Below are positions 17,928 to 27,947 of a stretch of 37,570 nucleotides of DNA, piece after piece (positions within the stretch are counted from its first letter, which is position 1; the number at the start of each line of letters is the position of its first letter). The notes beneath the pieces were generated by a model. The model saw only the letters and a list, made by a program, of their open reading frames with translations, searched no databases and had not been told where the DNA came from. The stretch is taken from the NCBI GenBank assembly GCA_012518975.1, contig JAAYRC010000245.1, forward strand, positions 1 through 37,570, read 5' to 3'. The stretch is from Clostridiales bacterium. Its GTDB lineage: Bacteria > Bacillota > Clostridia > Lachnospirales > Lachnospiraceae. The translations under genes were made by a program, and so were the position numbers.

Positions 17928-19056
17928 AAGTTTTCCTCCTTAATCCAAGATAGGATATGACTCCCAAGGCGACCGACATAAAAAGTAGTATACTTGTGTT
18001 AACATAAAAGCGATCTAGGTCGTCATAATAGTAGAGACTATAAAAGGAATCCGATATAAGACTTACAGGGTTGATATATGGCACAATCGGAACTTTTTTT
18101 ACTATTAAACCCTTTATCTCTACAATCATCATACCTGATAAAAAGGCGCTAATTAGAGTAAATGAAGTAGTTATAGCATCTTGTACACCAGTGCTTTTAT
18201 TTACCCATACCCCAACTGCTGCACCAAAAAAGAGTCCAAACATTTCACCTATTAAGCAGGCTAGAACCATCTGGGGTAATTGCCCTCCAAAACTGATTTT
18301 TAAGACCTTCAACATATAAATAATTAAAAGACAAATGCCAGCTGCATGGGCAGTGAAGGCTGCCAGCATATTAATAATAAGTAGCTTCATTTTATGAATT
18401 GGTGACACATTTATTCTGGCTCCACGACTAGACCTATTCCCCTGAATATTAATAACCTCATCCAGTCCCCAATTAACTGCCATCATACAAGTCATGGCCA
18501 ATAATGCATAAAAGTAGGTTAATGTTATATCTGGTTTTGCACCCTTATCTAACTCACTAGTAAAACTTTTATATTCCATAATATCATCCAGTAACCCTTG
18601 ACTTAATGCATCTGGATTCTTCATAAGAATTGCCTGAATCGTATAAGCAGACCTCTTATAGCTATCCAAAAATGACTTAACTATAGTCTCACTTATTCCA
18701 TTTTTCTTTACATATACCCTAACACCTTCGCCATTGACTATATAGGCAGTAATCTCATCTTCTCCAAGAGCTTTACTAGCTTCTTCAACATTCAAATATC
18801 TCACATTAAAAAGTGGAAGCCCTTGGGATATTTCCGCCTCCTCTAATACATCCTTCAGATAATCCATATCATTTTTGTAGCCTACATCCTCCACATATGC
18901 AATACTTATAGTCTCAAGATTATTTGATGAAAACATATCGGTAAAAGCAAAATAGAATAAGCTAGCAAGAAGGATGGGAAATGCATAACTCCAAAATATA
19001 TTTACTCTATTTCGAAAAAGGCACTTTAGCCTCGACTTATATAATTGAAAAACCAT
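17914..19056 (-). CDS. ABC-2 type transporter permease
   Basis: Same architecture; operon with ATPase gene. Confidence 0.88.
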   Translation of the reverse strand: MVFQLYKSRLKCLFRNRVNIFWSYAFPILLASLFYFAFTDMFSSNNLETISIAYVEDVGYKNDMDYLKDVLEEAEISQGLPLFNVRYLNVEEASKALGEDEITAYIVNGEGVRVYVKKNGISETIVKSFLDSYKRSAYTIQAILMKNPDALSQGLLDDIMEYKSFTSELDKGAKPDITLTYFYALLAMTCMMAVNWGLDEVINIQGNRSSRGARINVSPIHKMKLLIINMLAAFTAHAAGICLLIIYMLKVLKISFGGQLPQMVLACLIGEMFGLFFGAAVGVWVNKSTGVQDAITTSFTLISAFLSGMMIVEIKGLIVKKVPIVPYINPVSLISDSFYSLYYYDDLDRFYVNTSILLFMSVALGVISYLGLRRKTYASI

Positions 19057-19071
19057 ATTATTACCACCTTT

Positions 19072-20004
19072 CTAGTCCCTTAGTTCCTTACCAGTGATTT
19101 CAAGAAACACATCATTTAATGTTGGTAGCTGTGTAAATACTTTACCAAAACTTATATTATTACTCTCCATATAGTGGAGGACCTGTAATAGGTTGTTCTT
19201 GCCTTTTCCTGATTTTATCTCCAGTTGATTATTTTCATATGTAATAGAAAGGACATTTTGCATTTGTCTTAACATCATAATCTGGTCTTCAGTAATCTGG
19301 AATGTTTCTATGGTAATCTTTTCTCCAATCGAAATCATCCCCTTTAGTTCTTCCTTAGTACCCGAAGCTACAACCCTCCCTTTATCAATAATAGCTATCT
19401 TACTACATATCTGCTCTATCTCCTCCATATAATGAGAGGTATATATAATTGTAGCTCCCTGTTCATTAAGCTGCTTAATTCCTTCAAGGATCTTGTTTCT
19501 ACTCTGAGGATCAACTGCTACTGTAGGCTCATCCAATATAATTAGCTTCGGCTTATGAACTACACCACAGGCAATATTTAATCTTCGAAGCAATCCTCCA
19601 CTAAGTTTTTTAGGATAGAACTTTGCATAATCCTCTAAAGCAACAAACTTTATAGCTTCCTCGGTAAGTTCATTTACCTTCTTCTTATCATTAATGTACA
19701 AGCTGCAAAAATACTGGATATTTTCATACACAGTCAGCTCATCAAATACGGCCACATTTTGCATGATAAGACCAATATTTCGTTTAATATCGAACTCATC
19801 AGGACCCATGGGCTTGCCAAAAACCTCTATGCTTCCCTTATCATATTTTAAGAGAGCTAATATGCAATTAATAGCTGTAGTCTTTCCTGAACCGTTAGGT
19901 CCTAATAGGCCAAATATCTCGCCTTCTTCAACCTCAAAATTCAAATAATCCAGTGCAACAAGCTTTCCATACCTCTTTACAAGTCCATCTACCTTTACTA
20001 TCAT
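19072..20004 (-). CDS. ABC transporter ATP-binding protein
   Basis: Walker A GPNGSGKTT, signature LSGGLLRR, Walker B LIILDEPT. Confidence 0.96.
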   Translation of the reverse strand: MIVKVDGLVKRYGKLVALDYLNFEVEEGEIFGLLGPNGSGKTTAINCILALLKYDKGSIEVFGKPMGPDEFDIKRNIGLIMQNVAVFDELTVYENIQYFCSLYINDKKKVNELTEEAIKFVALEDYAKFYPKKLSGGLLRRLNIACGVVHKPKLIILDEPTVAVDPQSRNKILEGIKQLNEQGATIIYTSHYMEEIEQICSKIAIIDKGRVVASGTKEELKGMISIGEKITIETFQITEDQIMMLRQMQNVLSITYENNQLEIKSGKGKNNLLQVLHYMESNNISFGKVFTQLPTLNDVFLEITGKELRD

Positions 20005-20149
20005 ACTCCTAACCTCCTATATAAAATATACATCTCATTTAAAAATCGGAAATTTACCTTCATTAAGGGTTTCTATCTTTTCTTATATACATCGATAAAA
20101 AAATATATATCTTTTGATAATTCAACTATATACTAATAATCAATCCCAG

Positions 20150-20213
20150 TGTAGTGAACCCCGTCACTACATCCCATGACAAATGTCATTATTGTCATTA
20201 GATAACATGTCAC
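20150..20213. promoter_or_regulatory. Palindromic operator cluster in the divergent exporter / two-component intergenic region
   Basis: TGTAGTGA-N6-TCACTACA (20150-20171), ATGACA-AA-TGTCAT (20176-20189), plus TGTCAT (20193-20198) and TGTCAC (20208-20213). Confidence 0.6.
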
Positions 20214-20221
20214 ATCTCTAA

Positions 20222-20249
20222 TTGACAATCATTCCTTCTCATGTAATAC
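20222..20249 (+). promoter_or_regulatory. Promoter TTGACA-N16-TAATAC for the histidine kinase operon
   Basis: Consensus -35 and near-consensus -10 directly downstream of the palindrome cluster. Confidence 0.65.
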
Positions 20250-20294
20250 TGAAAATAAACTTACCAAATAAAGACTTATTAAGGATTAGATGAA

Positions 20295-21407
20295 ATGAAT
20301 GAATTATTTGATAAAACACTATTATTTATATCTTGTATGGTAATATACGTAATGAATGACAATAATCTCTATGCAGTGATACCTGCTATACTTACCATAC
20401 TTATAAGCTGTCTTTCCTATTATTTTGAGAATGATAGGATGTCCTTATTTGGCTGCCTTATATTCGCACTTGTATGCATTATTAAACCTAGCTATATAAT
20501 CTTTTTACCAATTCTTCTATATGATATAATTCATAGTAAATATCAGGCCTATGCTATGATAATAATTTTTCTATTTATAATAAATAATAGGTATTATAGC
20601 TTGTCAATTTTTACACTTACCATACTTATATTACTTTTTACTATTCACTTAAAATTAAAGACATATAAGTTTGAGACATTACAAAGTGAATATAACGAAC
20701 TTCGTGATTCATCCTCATCCTATTCTCAGTTATTAGAAGAAAAAAATCGAAGTATATTAAAAAATCAAGATTACGAAATTAACTTGGCCACCCTGAATGA
20801 GCGTAACCGTATCTCTAAGGATATTCATGATAGTATTGGTCATCTTTTATCCAGAGCCATCTTACAGGTTGGAGCCCTACTGACCATCACCAGGGATAAA
20901 ACTACTCATGAAGAACTATCAAAGCTTAAAAATTCCCTGTCCCTAGGAATGGATGATATTCGTAACAGTATACATAACATGTACGATGAATCCGTTGATT
21001 TATATAGTCAGATTAAACAAATCATTAAGGAATTTACTTTTTGTAAGGTGAACTTTGAATACGATATCACTAATACACCTCCCATAGCCCTAAGATATTG
21101 CTTTATCTCTATAACCAAAGAAGCTCTAGCTAATATAATCAAACACTCTAATGCAAGCCAGGCAAATATTACTATCAGAGAACATCCCGCTCTTTACCAA
21201 CTGATAATAAGAGATAATGGAACTATAAGTAAACAAAATAATGATCAGATATCCAATATTCAAAAGTCTCTTGAATATAGGGATGGTTTAGGGATTAGGA
21301 ATATCTCCGACAGGGTTAAGGGCTTTAATGGTAATCTAAATATATCCACAGAAGATGGCTTTAAAATATTCATTACAATACCAAAATCAAAGCCCATCAA
21401 TGAATAA
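20295..21407 (+). CDS. NarL/DesK-type sensor histidine kinase
   Basis: N-terminal TM segments; NERNRISKDIHDSIGHLLS (HisKA_3 H-box) and C-terminal HATPase (DNG, DGLGIRNISDRVKGFNG). Confidence 0.93.
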   Translation: MNELFDKTLLFISCMVIYVMNDNNLYAVIPAILTILISCLSYYFENDRMSLFGCLIFALVCIIKPSYIIFLPILLYDIIHSKYQAYAMIIIFLFIINNRYYSLSIFTLTILILLFTIHLKLKTYKFETLQSEYNELRDSSSSYSQLLEEKNRSILKNQDYEINLATLNERNRISKDIHDSIGHLLSRAILQVGALLTITRDKTTHEELSKLKNSLSLGMDDIRNSIHNMYDESVDLYSQIKQIIKEFTFCKVNFEYDITNTPPIALRYCFISITKEALANIIKHSNASQANITIREHPALYQLIIRDNGTISKQNNDQISNIQKSLEYRDGLGIRNISDRVKGFNGNLNISTEDGFKIFITIPKSKPINE

Positions 21408-21501
21408 GCACTATGTATTGAAAAATAACCACGAAATGCTAGCATAGGCTTACAATTATATAAGCTGATATTATTTTGAATTATCAAAAGGGGGAAGCAC
21501 T

Positions 21502-22128
21502 ATGAAGGTTTTACTAATAGATGATGATAAACTAGTCTGCTCTTCATTAAAAATTATATTGTCTGCAGACTCTGATATAAAAGTAGTAGGAACTGGCAAC
21601 TCTGGGCTTGAAGCTATAGACCTATACGAAAGTCTTAGACCAGACCTACTCTTAATGGATATTAGAATGGAGCAAATGTCCGGACTAGAGGCGGGGGAAA
21701 TTATCCTTAATAAACATAAAGATGCAAAGATTTTATATCTTACCACCTTTCTAGATGATGACTATATAATAAAAGCCCTCCGCATTGGTGCAAAGGGTTA
21801 TATGCTAAAGCAAGATTATGAAAGCATTATACCAGCCATAAAGGCTGTAAATACTGGACAGAATGTATACGGAAACGAGATAATAACCAAACTACCAGGC
21901 CTTATAGGAAGACCAGAAATCAAAAATAATTTAGACCATATTGGTATTTCTGAGAGAGAATTTGACATCATTAAAAAAATAGCAGACGGTTTTTCTAATA
22001 AGGAAATTGCTGAAAGTCTTTTCCTTAGTGAAGGTACCGTCCGCAACAATATCAGTAATATATTAGATAAGCTAGACTTAAGGGATCGTACTCAGATTGC
22101 TGTATATTACTATAAAAACATATCATAA
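21502..22128 (+). CDS. LuxR/NarL-family response regulator
   Basis: VLLIDDDKLV, LLMDIRM, LYLTTF receiver motifs; C-terminal HTH SEREFDIIKKIADGFSNKEIAESLFLSEGTVRNNISNIL. Confidence 0.96.
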   Translation: MKVLLIDDDKLVCSSLKIILSADSDIKVVGTGNSGLEAIDLYESLRPDLLLMDIRMEQMSGLEAGEIILNKHKDAKILYLTTFLDDDYIIKALRIGAKGYMLKQDYESIIPAIKAVNTGQNVYGNEIITKLPGLIGRPEIKNNLDHIGISEREFDIIKKIADGFSNKEIAESLFLSEGTVRNNISNILDKLDLRDRTQIAVYYYKNIS

Positions 22129-23550
22129 TACCCTTCTTGGCATTATGTGAATCGCCATTCCCTCAATATCATCTGCTGCCTCAGTAATTGCCTCCTCATA
22201 AGTGGGATGAGGCCTAATAATTGATGCTAAATCCTTACTAGTAAGTTTCTTAGAAATTGCTAGGCCTAGCTCACCAATCATATCTGTTGCCCTATCACAT
22301 AAAAGCTGTGCTCCCAAAATCCTTCCTGTATCAGCTTGGCATACCAGCTTAATAAAGCCCCTCTCACCCATAGATAATAGGGTTTTACTATTGCCAAGCA
22401 TTGGATACTTACCAACCTTAACCTGGTATCCTGCTTCCTTAGCCTCTGCCTCATCCATTCCTACAGTGGCCACCTCAGGAGCTGTATAGATACAAGAGGG
22501 TATTATCTCTAAGTCTATGGAGGGGGTAAGTCCGCAGATTCTTTCCACAGCAACAATTCCCTGGGCAGATGCTGCATGAGCAAGCTGTTTTCCACGAATT
22601 ACGTCTCCAATTGCGTATACTCCAGGAATACTAGTCTCAAAATCAGCATTTACCTTTATACAAGAACCATCCATTTCAGGAGACAGTCCTTGTCCAAACA
22701 AGCCTTCTGTATTTGCCTGTCGCCCTACTGATAATAAAATTCCATCAGCTTGACTTGTCTTAGGCTTATCCTTCTCAATATATTCACAAACCAATCCATC
22801 AGATTCTTTAATATTAGTAACCTTGGCCCTAGTATGGATGGTGACTCCTTTTCTTTTAAGTCCCATGGAAATGCTTTGGGATATCTCCTTATCCATGCCA
22901 CTAAGAATCCTGTCCATAGCCTCAATAATCTCCACATCACAGCCAAGCTCATTATAAATACTTGCCATCTCAACACCTATAACGCCACCGCCAATAATTA
23001 TAAGCTTATTATAAAGCCTAGCTTGGCCCGATAAAAGATGGTCACTTGTAAAGACATTTTCAAGATCCTTACCTGGGATATTAGGTATTAGGGGTACTGA
23101 ACCTGTTGCAATTAGGATATTATCTGCCTGAATATCAGTCCTATCCCCATTAGCTTCAATTTTTACAAGACCAGGATCAATAATACATGCTGCCCCTTGT
23201 AATACTGTAACACCGTTTCCCTTAAGCAGCCCCTCTATTCCCTTTTGAATCCTTGCTACGACCTCATCCTTTCTTTCCATGAGTTTGTCATAGTCTAGGC
23301 TTATTCCTGTAAATGAAATACCCGCCTCTTCCATACTCCTTGCCTCAGAAAGAAAACGAGTACTATGCATTAAGGTTTTTGTAGGAATGCATCCACGGTT
23401 AAGGCAGGTTCCACCTATATCTCTTTTTTCTATTAGTGCAGTCCTTTTTCCCAGCTTGGCTGCCTTTATAGCCGCCACATATCCACCAGGACCAGATCCT
23501 ATAACTATTAAATCATACTTATCCATCATTAGATGTTTCCTCCTTAACAC
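22123..23550 (-). CDS. lpdA: Dihydrolipoyl dehydrogenase
   Basis: GGTCLNRGCIPTK redox disulfide motif, FAD/NAD Rossmann motifs, HPTYEEAITEAA C-terminus. Start may be an internal Met (MDKYDLIVIG). Confidence 0.96.
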   Translation of the reverse strand: MLRRKHLMMDKYDLIVIGSGPGGYVAAIKAAKLGKRTALIEKRDIGGTCLNRGCIPTKTLMHSTRFLSEARSMEEAGISFTGISLDYDKLMERKDEVVARIQKGIEGLLKGNGVTVLQGAACIIDPGLVKIEANGDRTDIQADNILIATGSVPLIPNIPGKDLENVFTSDHLLSGQARLYNKLIIIGGGVIGVEMASIYNELGCDVEIIEAMDRILSGMDKEISQSISMGLKRKGVTIHTRAKVTNIKESDGLVCEYIEKDKPKTSQADGILLSVGRQANTEGLFGQGLSPEMDGSCIKVNADFETSIPGVYAIGDVIRGKQLAHAASAQGIVAVERICGLTPSIDLEIIPSCIYTAPEVATVGMDEAEAKEAGYQVKVGKYPMLGNSKTLLSMGERGFIKLVCQADTGRILGAQLLCDRATDMIGELGLAISKKLTSKDLASIIRPHPTYEEAITEAADDIEGMAIHIMPRRVL

Positions 23551-23583
23551 TTATCCTATAACCTGCCTCATCATTAATAATAC

Positions 23584-24582
23584 TTAAACTTCTTCACGTA
23601 TAAGCTGTATTAAATCCTTTAGAATCTTCCCCTTATCCATATCAGGCTGGGCATAGCTTAGGGCATCTTCCATAGCATCTGCTGTAAAGGCCTTACCAAG
23701 TAAAAATCCTGGTATCTGTTCAAATAGGTCTGTATCAAGACAATCAGAATAAGCCTGGCAGTCGGTAATTATTCCACCATTTACAACAAATTGAAGTTCT
23801 ATATCTCCCCAGCCAAACCTTCTTTCAAGGCTATCGCTAAACTCTATTTTCTTTCCAAAATTCCATTCCCAAGAGGAGAACTTCTCTGTTCTCTTATCTA
23901 AATCCTCTTTATCTAAGGATGATGAATCCATCCTTATTGGTTCCAATCCATAGGCCTTTCCAAATCCAACTATAAGCTCAGTCTTCAATCTATCGATGGT
24001 AAGATCATGCCTGTATTCTATAAGGTTAGCAACCCTAGATTTGACAGAGTCTACCCCCTTTGACTTAAGCTTGGCTTTTGATACATTCAAATATTTTGAA
24101 AGGCTTGGCATATCCACATCCACCAAAATTGTTCCATGATGGTAGCACTTATCACCTGTTGAATAAAATGCATTGCCAGAGAACTTCTTCTCCTCTACGA
24201 TTATATCATTTCGTCCTGATTTTATAGCTGGTATACCCAAATTATTAACAGCCTTAATTATTACATCTAGCTGCTTAGCAACATTATAATTATCCTTTGT
24301 CACTAGAAAGGTGAAATTTAGATTTCCTAAGTCGTGATAAACTGCCCCGCCACCTGATAGCCTTCTAACTAGTCGCCCTTGGTCCTGGCCCAAATCTTTA
24401 ATAAGGCATTCCTTCCAAGGATTTTGGTTTCTTCCAACAACAACTGTTTTCTCGTTCTGCCATAGATAAAGGATGCACTCATCCTCTGTCACATTGTCTA
24501 GCAGATATTCCTCCAAAGCCAAATTCTTATAAGGGTCTGTCTCATTTGTAATTAAATATCTAATTTGTTTAATAGCCATCAC
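23584..24582 (-). CDS. lplA: Lipoate--protein ligase A
   Basis: NLALEEYLL, VVVGRNQNPWKE, RRLSGGGAVYHDLGNLNFTF, KFSGNAFY, HHGTILVDVDM. Confidence 0.95.
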   Translation of the reverse strand: MMAIKQIRYLITNETDPYKNLALEEYLLDNVTEDECILYLWQNEKTVVVGRNQNPWKECLIKDLGQDQGRLVRRLSGGGAVYHDLGNLNFTFLVTKDNYNVAKQLDVIIKAVNNLGIPAIKSGRNDIIVEEKKFSGNAFYSTGDKCYHHGTILVDVDMPSLSKYLNVSKAKLKSKGVDSVKSRVANLIEYRHDLTIDRLKTELIVGFGKAYGLEPIRMDSSSLDKEDLDKRTEKFSSWEWNFGKKIEFSDSLERRFGWGDIELQFVVNGGIITDCQAYSDCLDTDLFEQIPGFLLGKAFTADAMEDALSYAQPDMDKGKILKDLIQLIREEV

Positions 24583-24658
24583 TTTTCCCGCCTGTCAATG
24601 TAGTTTTATTAATACTCCCTAGAATAGCTTGCTCTACTTAATATTAACTCATAGCTAT

Positions 24659-26101
24659 TCAACTATTAAACTTGTAGCGTAGAACCGGATTTCTTGCCGC
24701 CATCACCTCGTCAGGTCGTCCTATATGGGTTGTTGTAGGACTCTTATGGACCGCTTCCGGGTCCTTGCATGCCCTATTATATACCTCTTTATATATGGCT
24801 ATAGCTTCATCCAAGCTTTCCTTAGTTTCCGTCTCTGTAGGCTCAACCATTAAAGCCTCTGCTACAATTAAAGGAAAATACATTGTTGGAGGATGCATAT
24901 TATAATCTAAAAGTGTTTTAGCAAAATCTAAGGCTGACACACCCTTGTCCTTCTTAAGGTCAGATAGAGAAATGACAAACTCATGCATACAACGTCCATG
25001 GCCAAAGGGTATATTAAGTGTATCCTTTAGCATATGCATCATATAATTAGCATTTAAGACAGCATTTTCAGAAGCTAGTTTTAATCCTTCACTTCCCAAT
25101 GTCATCATATAGGTAAGGGCACGGACTATAACTAAAAAATTACCATAAAAATCCTTAACCCTACCTATGCTCTTTTCATTCTTATCTTCAAAGCAAAGCA
25201 TACCATCCTTATCAACTATTCTTGGAGATGGTAGATATTTTGCCAATATATCCTTGCAGCCTACAGGTCCAGCTCCAGGTCCTCCCCCTCCATGAGGAGT
25301 AGAAAAGGTCTTATGTAGGTTTAAATGAACTACATCAAACCCCATATCACCAGGCCTTGCCACTCCCATAATAGCATTAAGGTTGGCACCATCATAATAA
25401 TTCAAGCCTCCTGCTTCATGGACTATACTTGTAATCTCAAGTATATCCTCCTCAAACAGACCAATTGTGTTTGGATTGGTAAGCATGAAGCCTGCAGTAT
25501 CCTCACCTACTACTTTTTTTAGGGCTTCAACATCTACAAAACCCTCATCAGTAGAGGGAATATTTATAACCTTAAAGCCTGCCATAGCAGCACTGGCAGG
25601 ATTAGTACCGTGGGCAGAATCAGGAACAATTATCTTATCTCGTTTAGTATCTTTCCTGTCCTGGTGGTATGCCCAGATAAGTTTTAAACCAGTATATTCA
25701 CCATGGGCTCCTGCTGCAGGCTGAAAATCCATCTTATCCATACCAGTTATTTTACTAAGGTACTTATCAGCCAACTGATATATCTCAAGACAACCCTGGA
25801 CCGTATGAATAGGCTGTAGGGGATGAATATCAGAAAATCCAGAAAGTCTTGCCATCTCATCATTTATCTTAGGATTATATTTCATAGTACAAGAACCAAG
25901 GGGATAGAATCCATTATTTACGCCAAAGGTTCTATTCGCAAGCTTGGTATAATGTCTGCTAATTTCAGTTTCAGAGACTTGAGGAAGGTTAAGCTCCTTC
26001 TTTCTTTTAAACCTCTCACTAAGCTTAAAATCAGCTACATCACTTTCTGGTATTAAATCTAATCCTCGATCCACATTTCCCTTCTCAAAGATAAGCTTCA
26101 T
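24659..26101 (-). CDS. gcvPB: Glycine dehydrogenase (decarboxylating) subunit 2
   Basis: YPLGSCTMKYNPK, HGTNPASAAMAGF, NLHKTFSTPHGGGGPGAGPVG (PLP lysine). Confidence 0.97.
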   Translation of the reverse strand: MKLIFEKGNVDRGLDLIPESDVADFKLSERFKRKKELNLPQVSETEISRHYTKLANRTFGVNNGFYPLGSCTMKYNPKINDEMARLSGFSDIHPLQPIHTVQGCLEIYQLADKYLSKITGMDKMDFQPAAGAHGEYTGLKLIWAYHQDRKDTKRDKIIVPDSAHGTNPASAAMAGFKVINIPSTDEGFVDVEALKKVVGEDTAGFMLTNPNTIGLFEEDILEITSIVHEAGGLNYYDGANLNAIMGVARPGDMGFDVVHLNLHKTFSTPHGGGGPGAGPVGCKDILAKYLPSPRIVDKDGMLCFEDKNEKSIGRVKDFYGNFLVIVRALTYMMTLGSEGLKLASENAVLNANYMMHMLKDTLNIPFGHGRCMHEFVISLSDLKKDKGVSALDFAKTLLDYNMHPPTMYFPLIVAEALMVEPTETETKESLDEAIAIYKEVYNRACKDPEAVHKSPTTTHIGRPDEVMAARNPVLRYKFNS

Positions 26102-26179
26102 ATATACCTCTCAATCCGCCGCATCCGCGGCATATATAATCAATGAAGATTCCACATCTTATAAATCAAGTATGGTCAT

Positions 26180-27520
26180 TTACACTAATTCCTTTAGAAT
26201 CTCAATCATGGCATCAATCTCTTCTTTAGTATTCATCTCAGTTGCACACCAAAGAACCTGTCCCTTATGCTTTTCTGGACTGCCATCTTGCTCCAAAGGA
26301 TATCCTCCTAATATTCCACGTTCCTCAAGAGCCTTAAGTATCTTATCCACATCAGTATTAACTGTGGTAACAAATTCGTTGAAAAACTCTCCTGAATATA
26401 CCATCTTATATCCATCTATTTCACATAATTTATCTGCTAGATAATGTGCCTTAGACATAGATAGACTTGCCAACTGAGATAGTCCCTTCTTACCCATAGC
26501 GGAAAGATAGACTGCTGCTGTCATAGCACAAAGAGCTTGATTCGAGCAAATATTACTGGAAGCCTTCTCCCTACGAATATGTTGTTCTCTAGCCTGCAAG
26601 GTCAAAACAAATGCCCGTCTTCCCTCTGAATCCTTAGTCTCTCCTACTATTCTTCCAGGAAGTCTACGCATGAGCTTATCAGTAGTTGCCATAAATCCAA
26701 GGTATGGTCCACCAAAAGACAAACCTAAACCAAGGGGTTGACCTTCTCCAACTGCTATATCAGCCCCATATTCACCTGGGGACTTTAATAAACCTAAGGA
26801 AATGGGGTTACAGCTCATTATATATTTAATATCAGAATCAGCAAGAATTTCACCGATTTTATCTCCATCCTCCAAGAGCCCATAATAATTAGGCTGCTGA
26901 ATCATAACACATGATACATTATCATCTAGCATTTCCCTTAAGGCGGCTACATCTGTTATTCCATCACTTGTGGGAACTACTTCTAACTCCATATCGGTTC
27001 CAGCTATATAAGTAGTTATGGTTTCTATAATTCTAGGATTTACAGAAGCCGAGATAAGAGCTTTCTTTCTTCTTCTCTCACTGCTCATAATAACTGCCTC
27101 AGCTGCAGCAGTGGCTCCATCATAAACCGATGCATTTGACACCTGCATACCAGTCAGCTCACATATCATTGTCTGGTATTCGAAAATTGACTGTAAAATA
27201 CCCTGACTAATCTCTGCCTGATAAGGGGTGTAGGCTGTGATAAATTCCTCCTTGGAGGTAACCTGCTTTACTATGGCAGGAATATAATGCCTATAAGCTC
27301 CACATCCCCTAAATATAGAGTTAAAAACTTTATTCTTGCCTGCAATACTTGTTACTTTTCTTGACACTTCCATCTCAGACATACCCTTAGGGATATCTAA
27401 TGGATTGTTAAGCTTGACTTTCTTAGGGATGGCATCAAATAATTCATCCATGGATTTTAAACCGATGGCCTCAAGCATCTGATGCTGCTCTTTCTTTGTA
27501 TTTGGAACATAAGTACCCAT
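26180..27520 (-). CDS. gcvPA: Glycine dehydrogenase (decarboxylating) subunit 1
   Basis: YIPNTKKEQHQMLEAIG, AYTPYQAEISQGILQSIFEYQTMICELTGM, REQHIRREKASSNICSNQAL. Confidence 0.97.
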   Translation of the reverse strand: MGTYVPNTKKEQHQMLEAIGLKSMDELFDAIPKKVKLNNPLDIPKGMSEMEVSRKVTSIAGKNKVFNSIFRGCGAYRHYIPAIVKQVTSKEEFITAYTPYQAEISQGILQSIFEYQTMICELTGMQVSNASVYDGATAAAEAVIMSSERRRKKALISASVNPRIIETITTYIAGTDMELEVVPTSDGITDVAALREMLDDNVSCVMIQQPNYYGLLEDGDKIGEILADSDIKYIMSCNPISLGLLKSPGEYGADIAVGEGQPLGLGLSFGGPYLGFMATTDKLMRRLPGRIVGETKDSEGRRAFVLTLQAREQHIRREKASSNICSNQALCAMTAAVYLSAMGKKGLSQLASLSMSKAHYLADKLCEIDGYKMVYSGEFFNEFVTTVNTDVDKILKALEERGILGGYPLEQDGSPEKHKGQVLWCATEMNTKEEIDAMIEILKELV

Positions 27521-27545
27521 AACGGCCTCCTAATCTAAGATAAAT

Positions 27546-27914
27546 CTACTCTGCTATATACTTATTATATTCCTCCTCTGTCATGAGCTGGCCTCTATTA
27601 GTAATGTTCTCGACCTCTATAAACCAAGACTCCATTGCACTAGAATTAACTAGCTCTGGTTGGTCTAGTAATTCCTCATTAACAGCTTTTATAGTTCCTG
27701 TTACAGGACTGTAGACATTAGAAACTGCCTTAACAGATTCTACATCAGCAAATGACTCTCCTACTTCTACCTCATCACCATCCTCTGGTAGACCTATGAA
27801 GACCAAATCCCCCATCTCATTCTGTGCATAATCAGATATTCCAATCCTTGCTGTATTATCATCTAAAAACTCTACCCATTCATGGGACTTTGCATAAAAT
27901 ATTTCCTTACTCAT
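27546..27914 (-). CDS. gcvH: Glycine cleavage system H protein
   Basis: ESVKAVSNVYSPVTG lipoylation motif; SHEWVEF start. Confidence 0.97.
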   Translation of the reverse strand: MSKEIFYAKSHEWVEFLDDNTARIGISDYAQNEMGDLVFIGLPEDGDEVEVGESFADVESVKAVSNVYSPVTGTIKAVNEELLDQPELVNSSAMESWFIEVENITNRGQLMTEEEYNKYIAE

Positions 27915-27947
27915 AATATAAACCTCCTATTATCATATAATTTCAAA

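Noticed and set aside
26102-26179. Short CCGC/GCGG hairpin between gcvPB and gcvPA
   Set aside because: Very small stem, plausibly an intra-operon mRNA stability element; not enough to call a feature.
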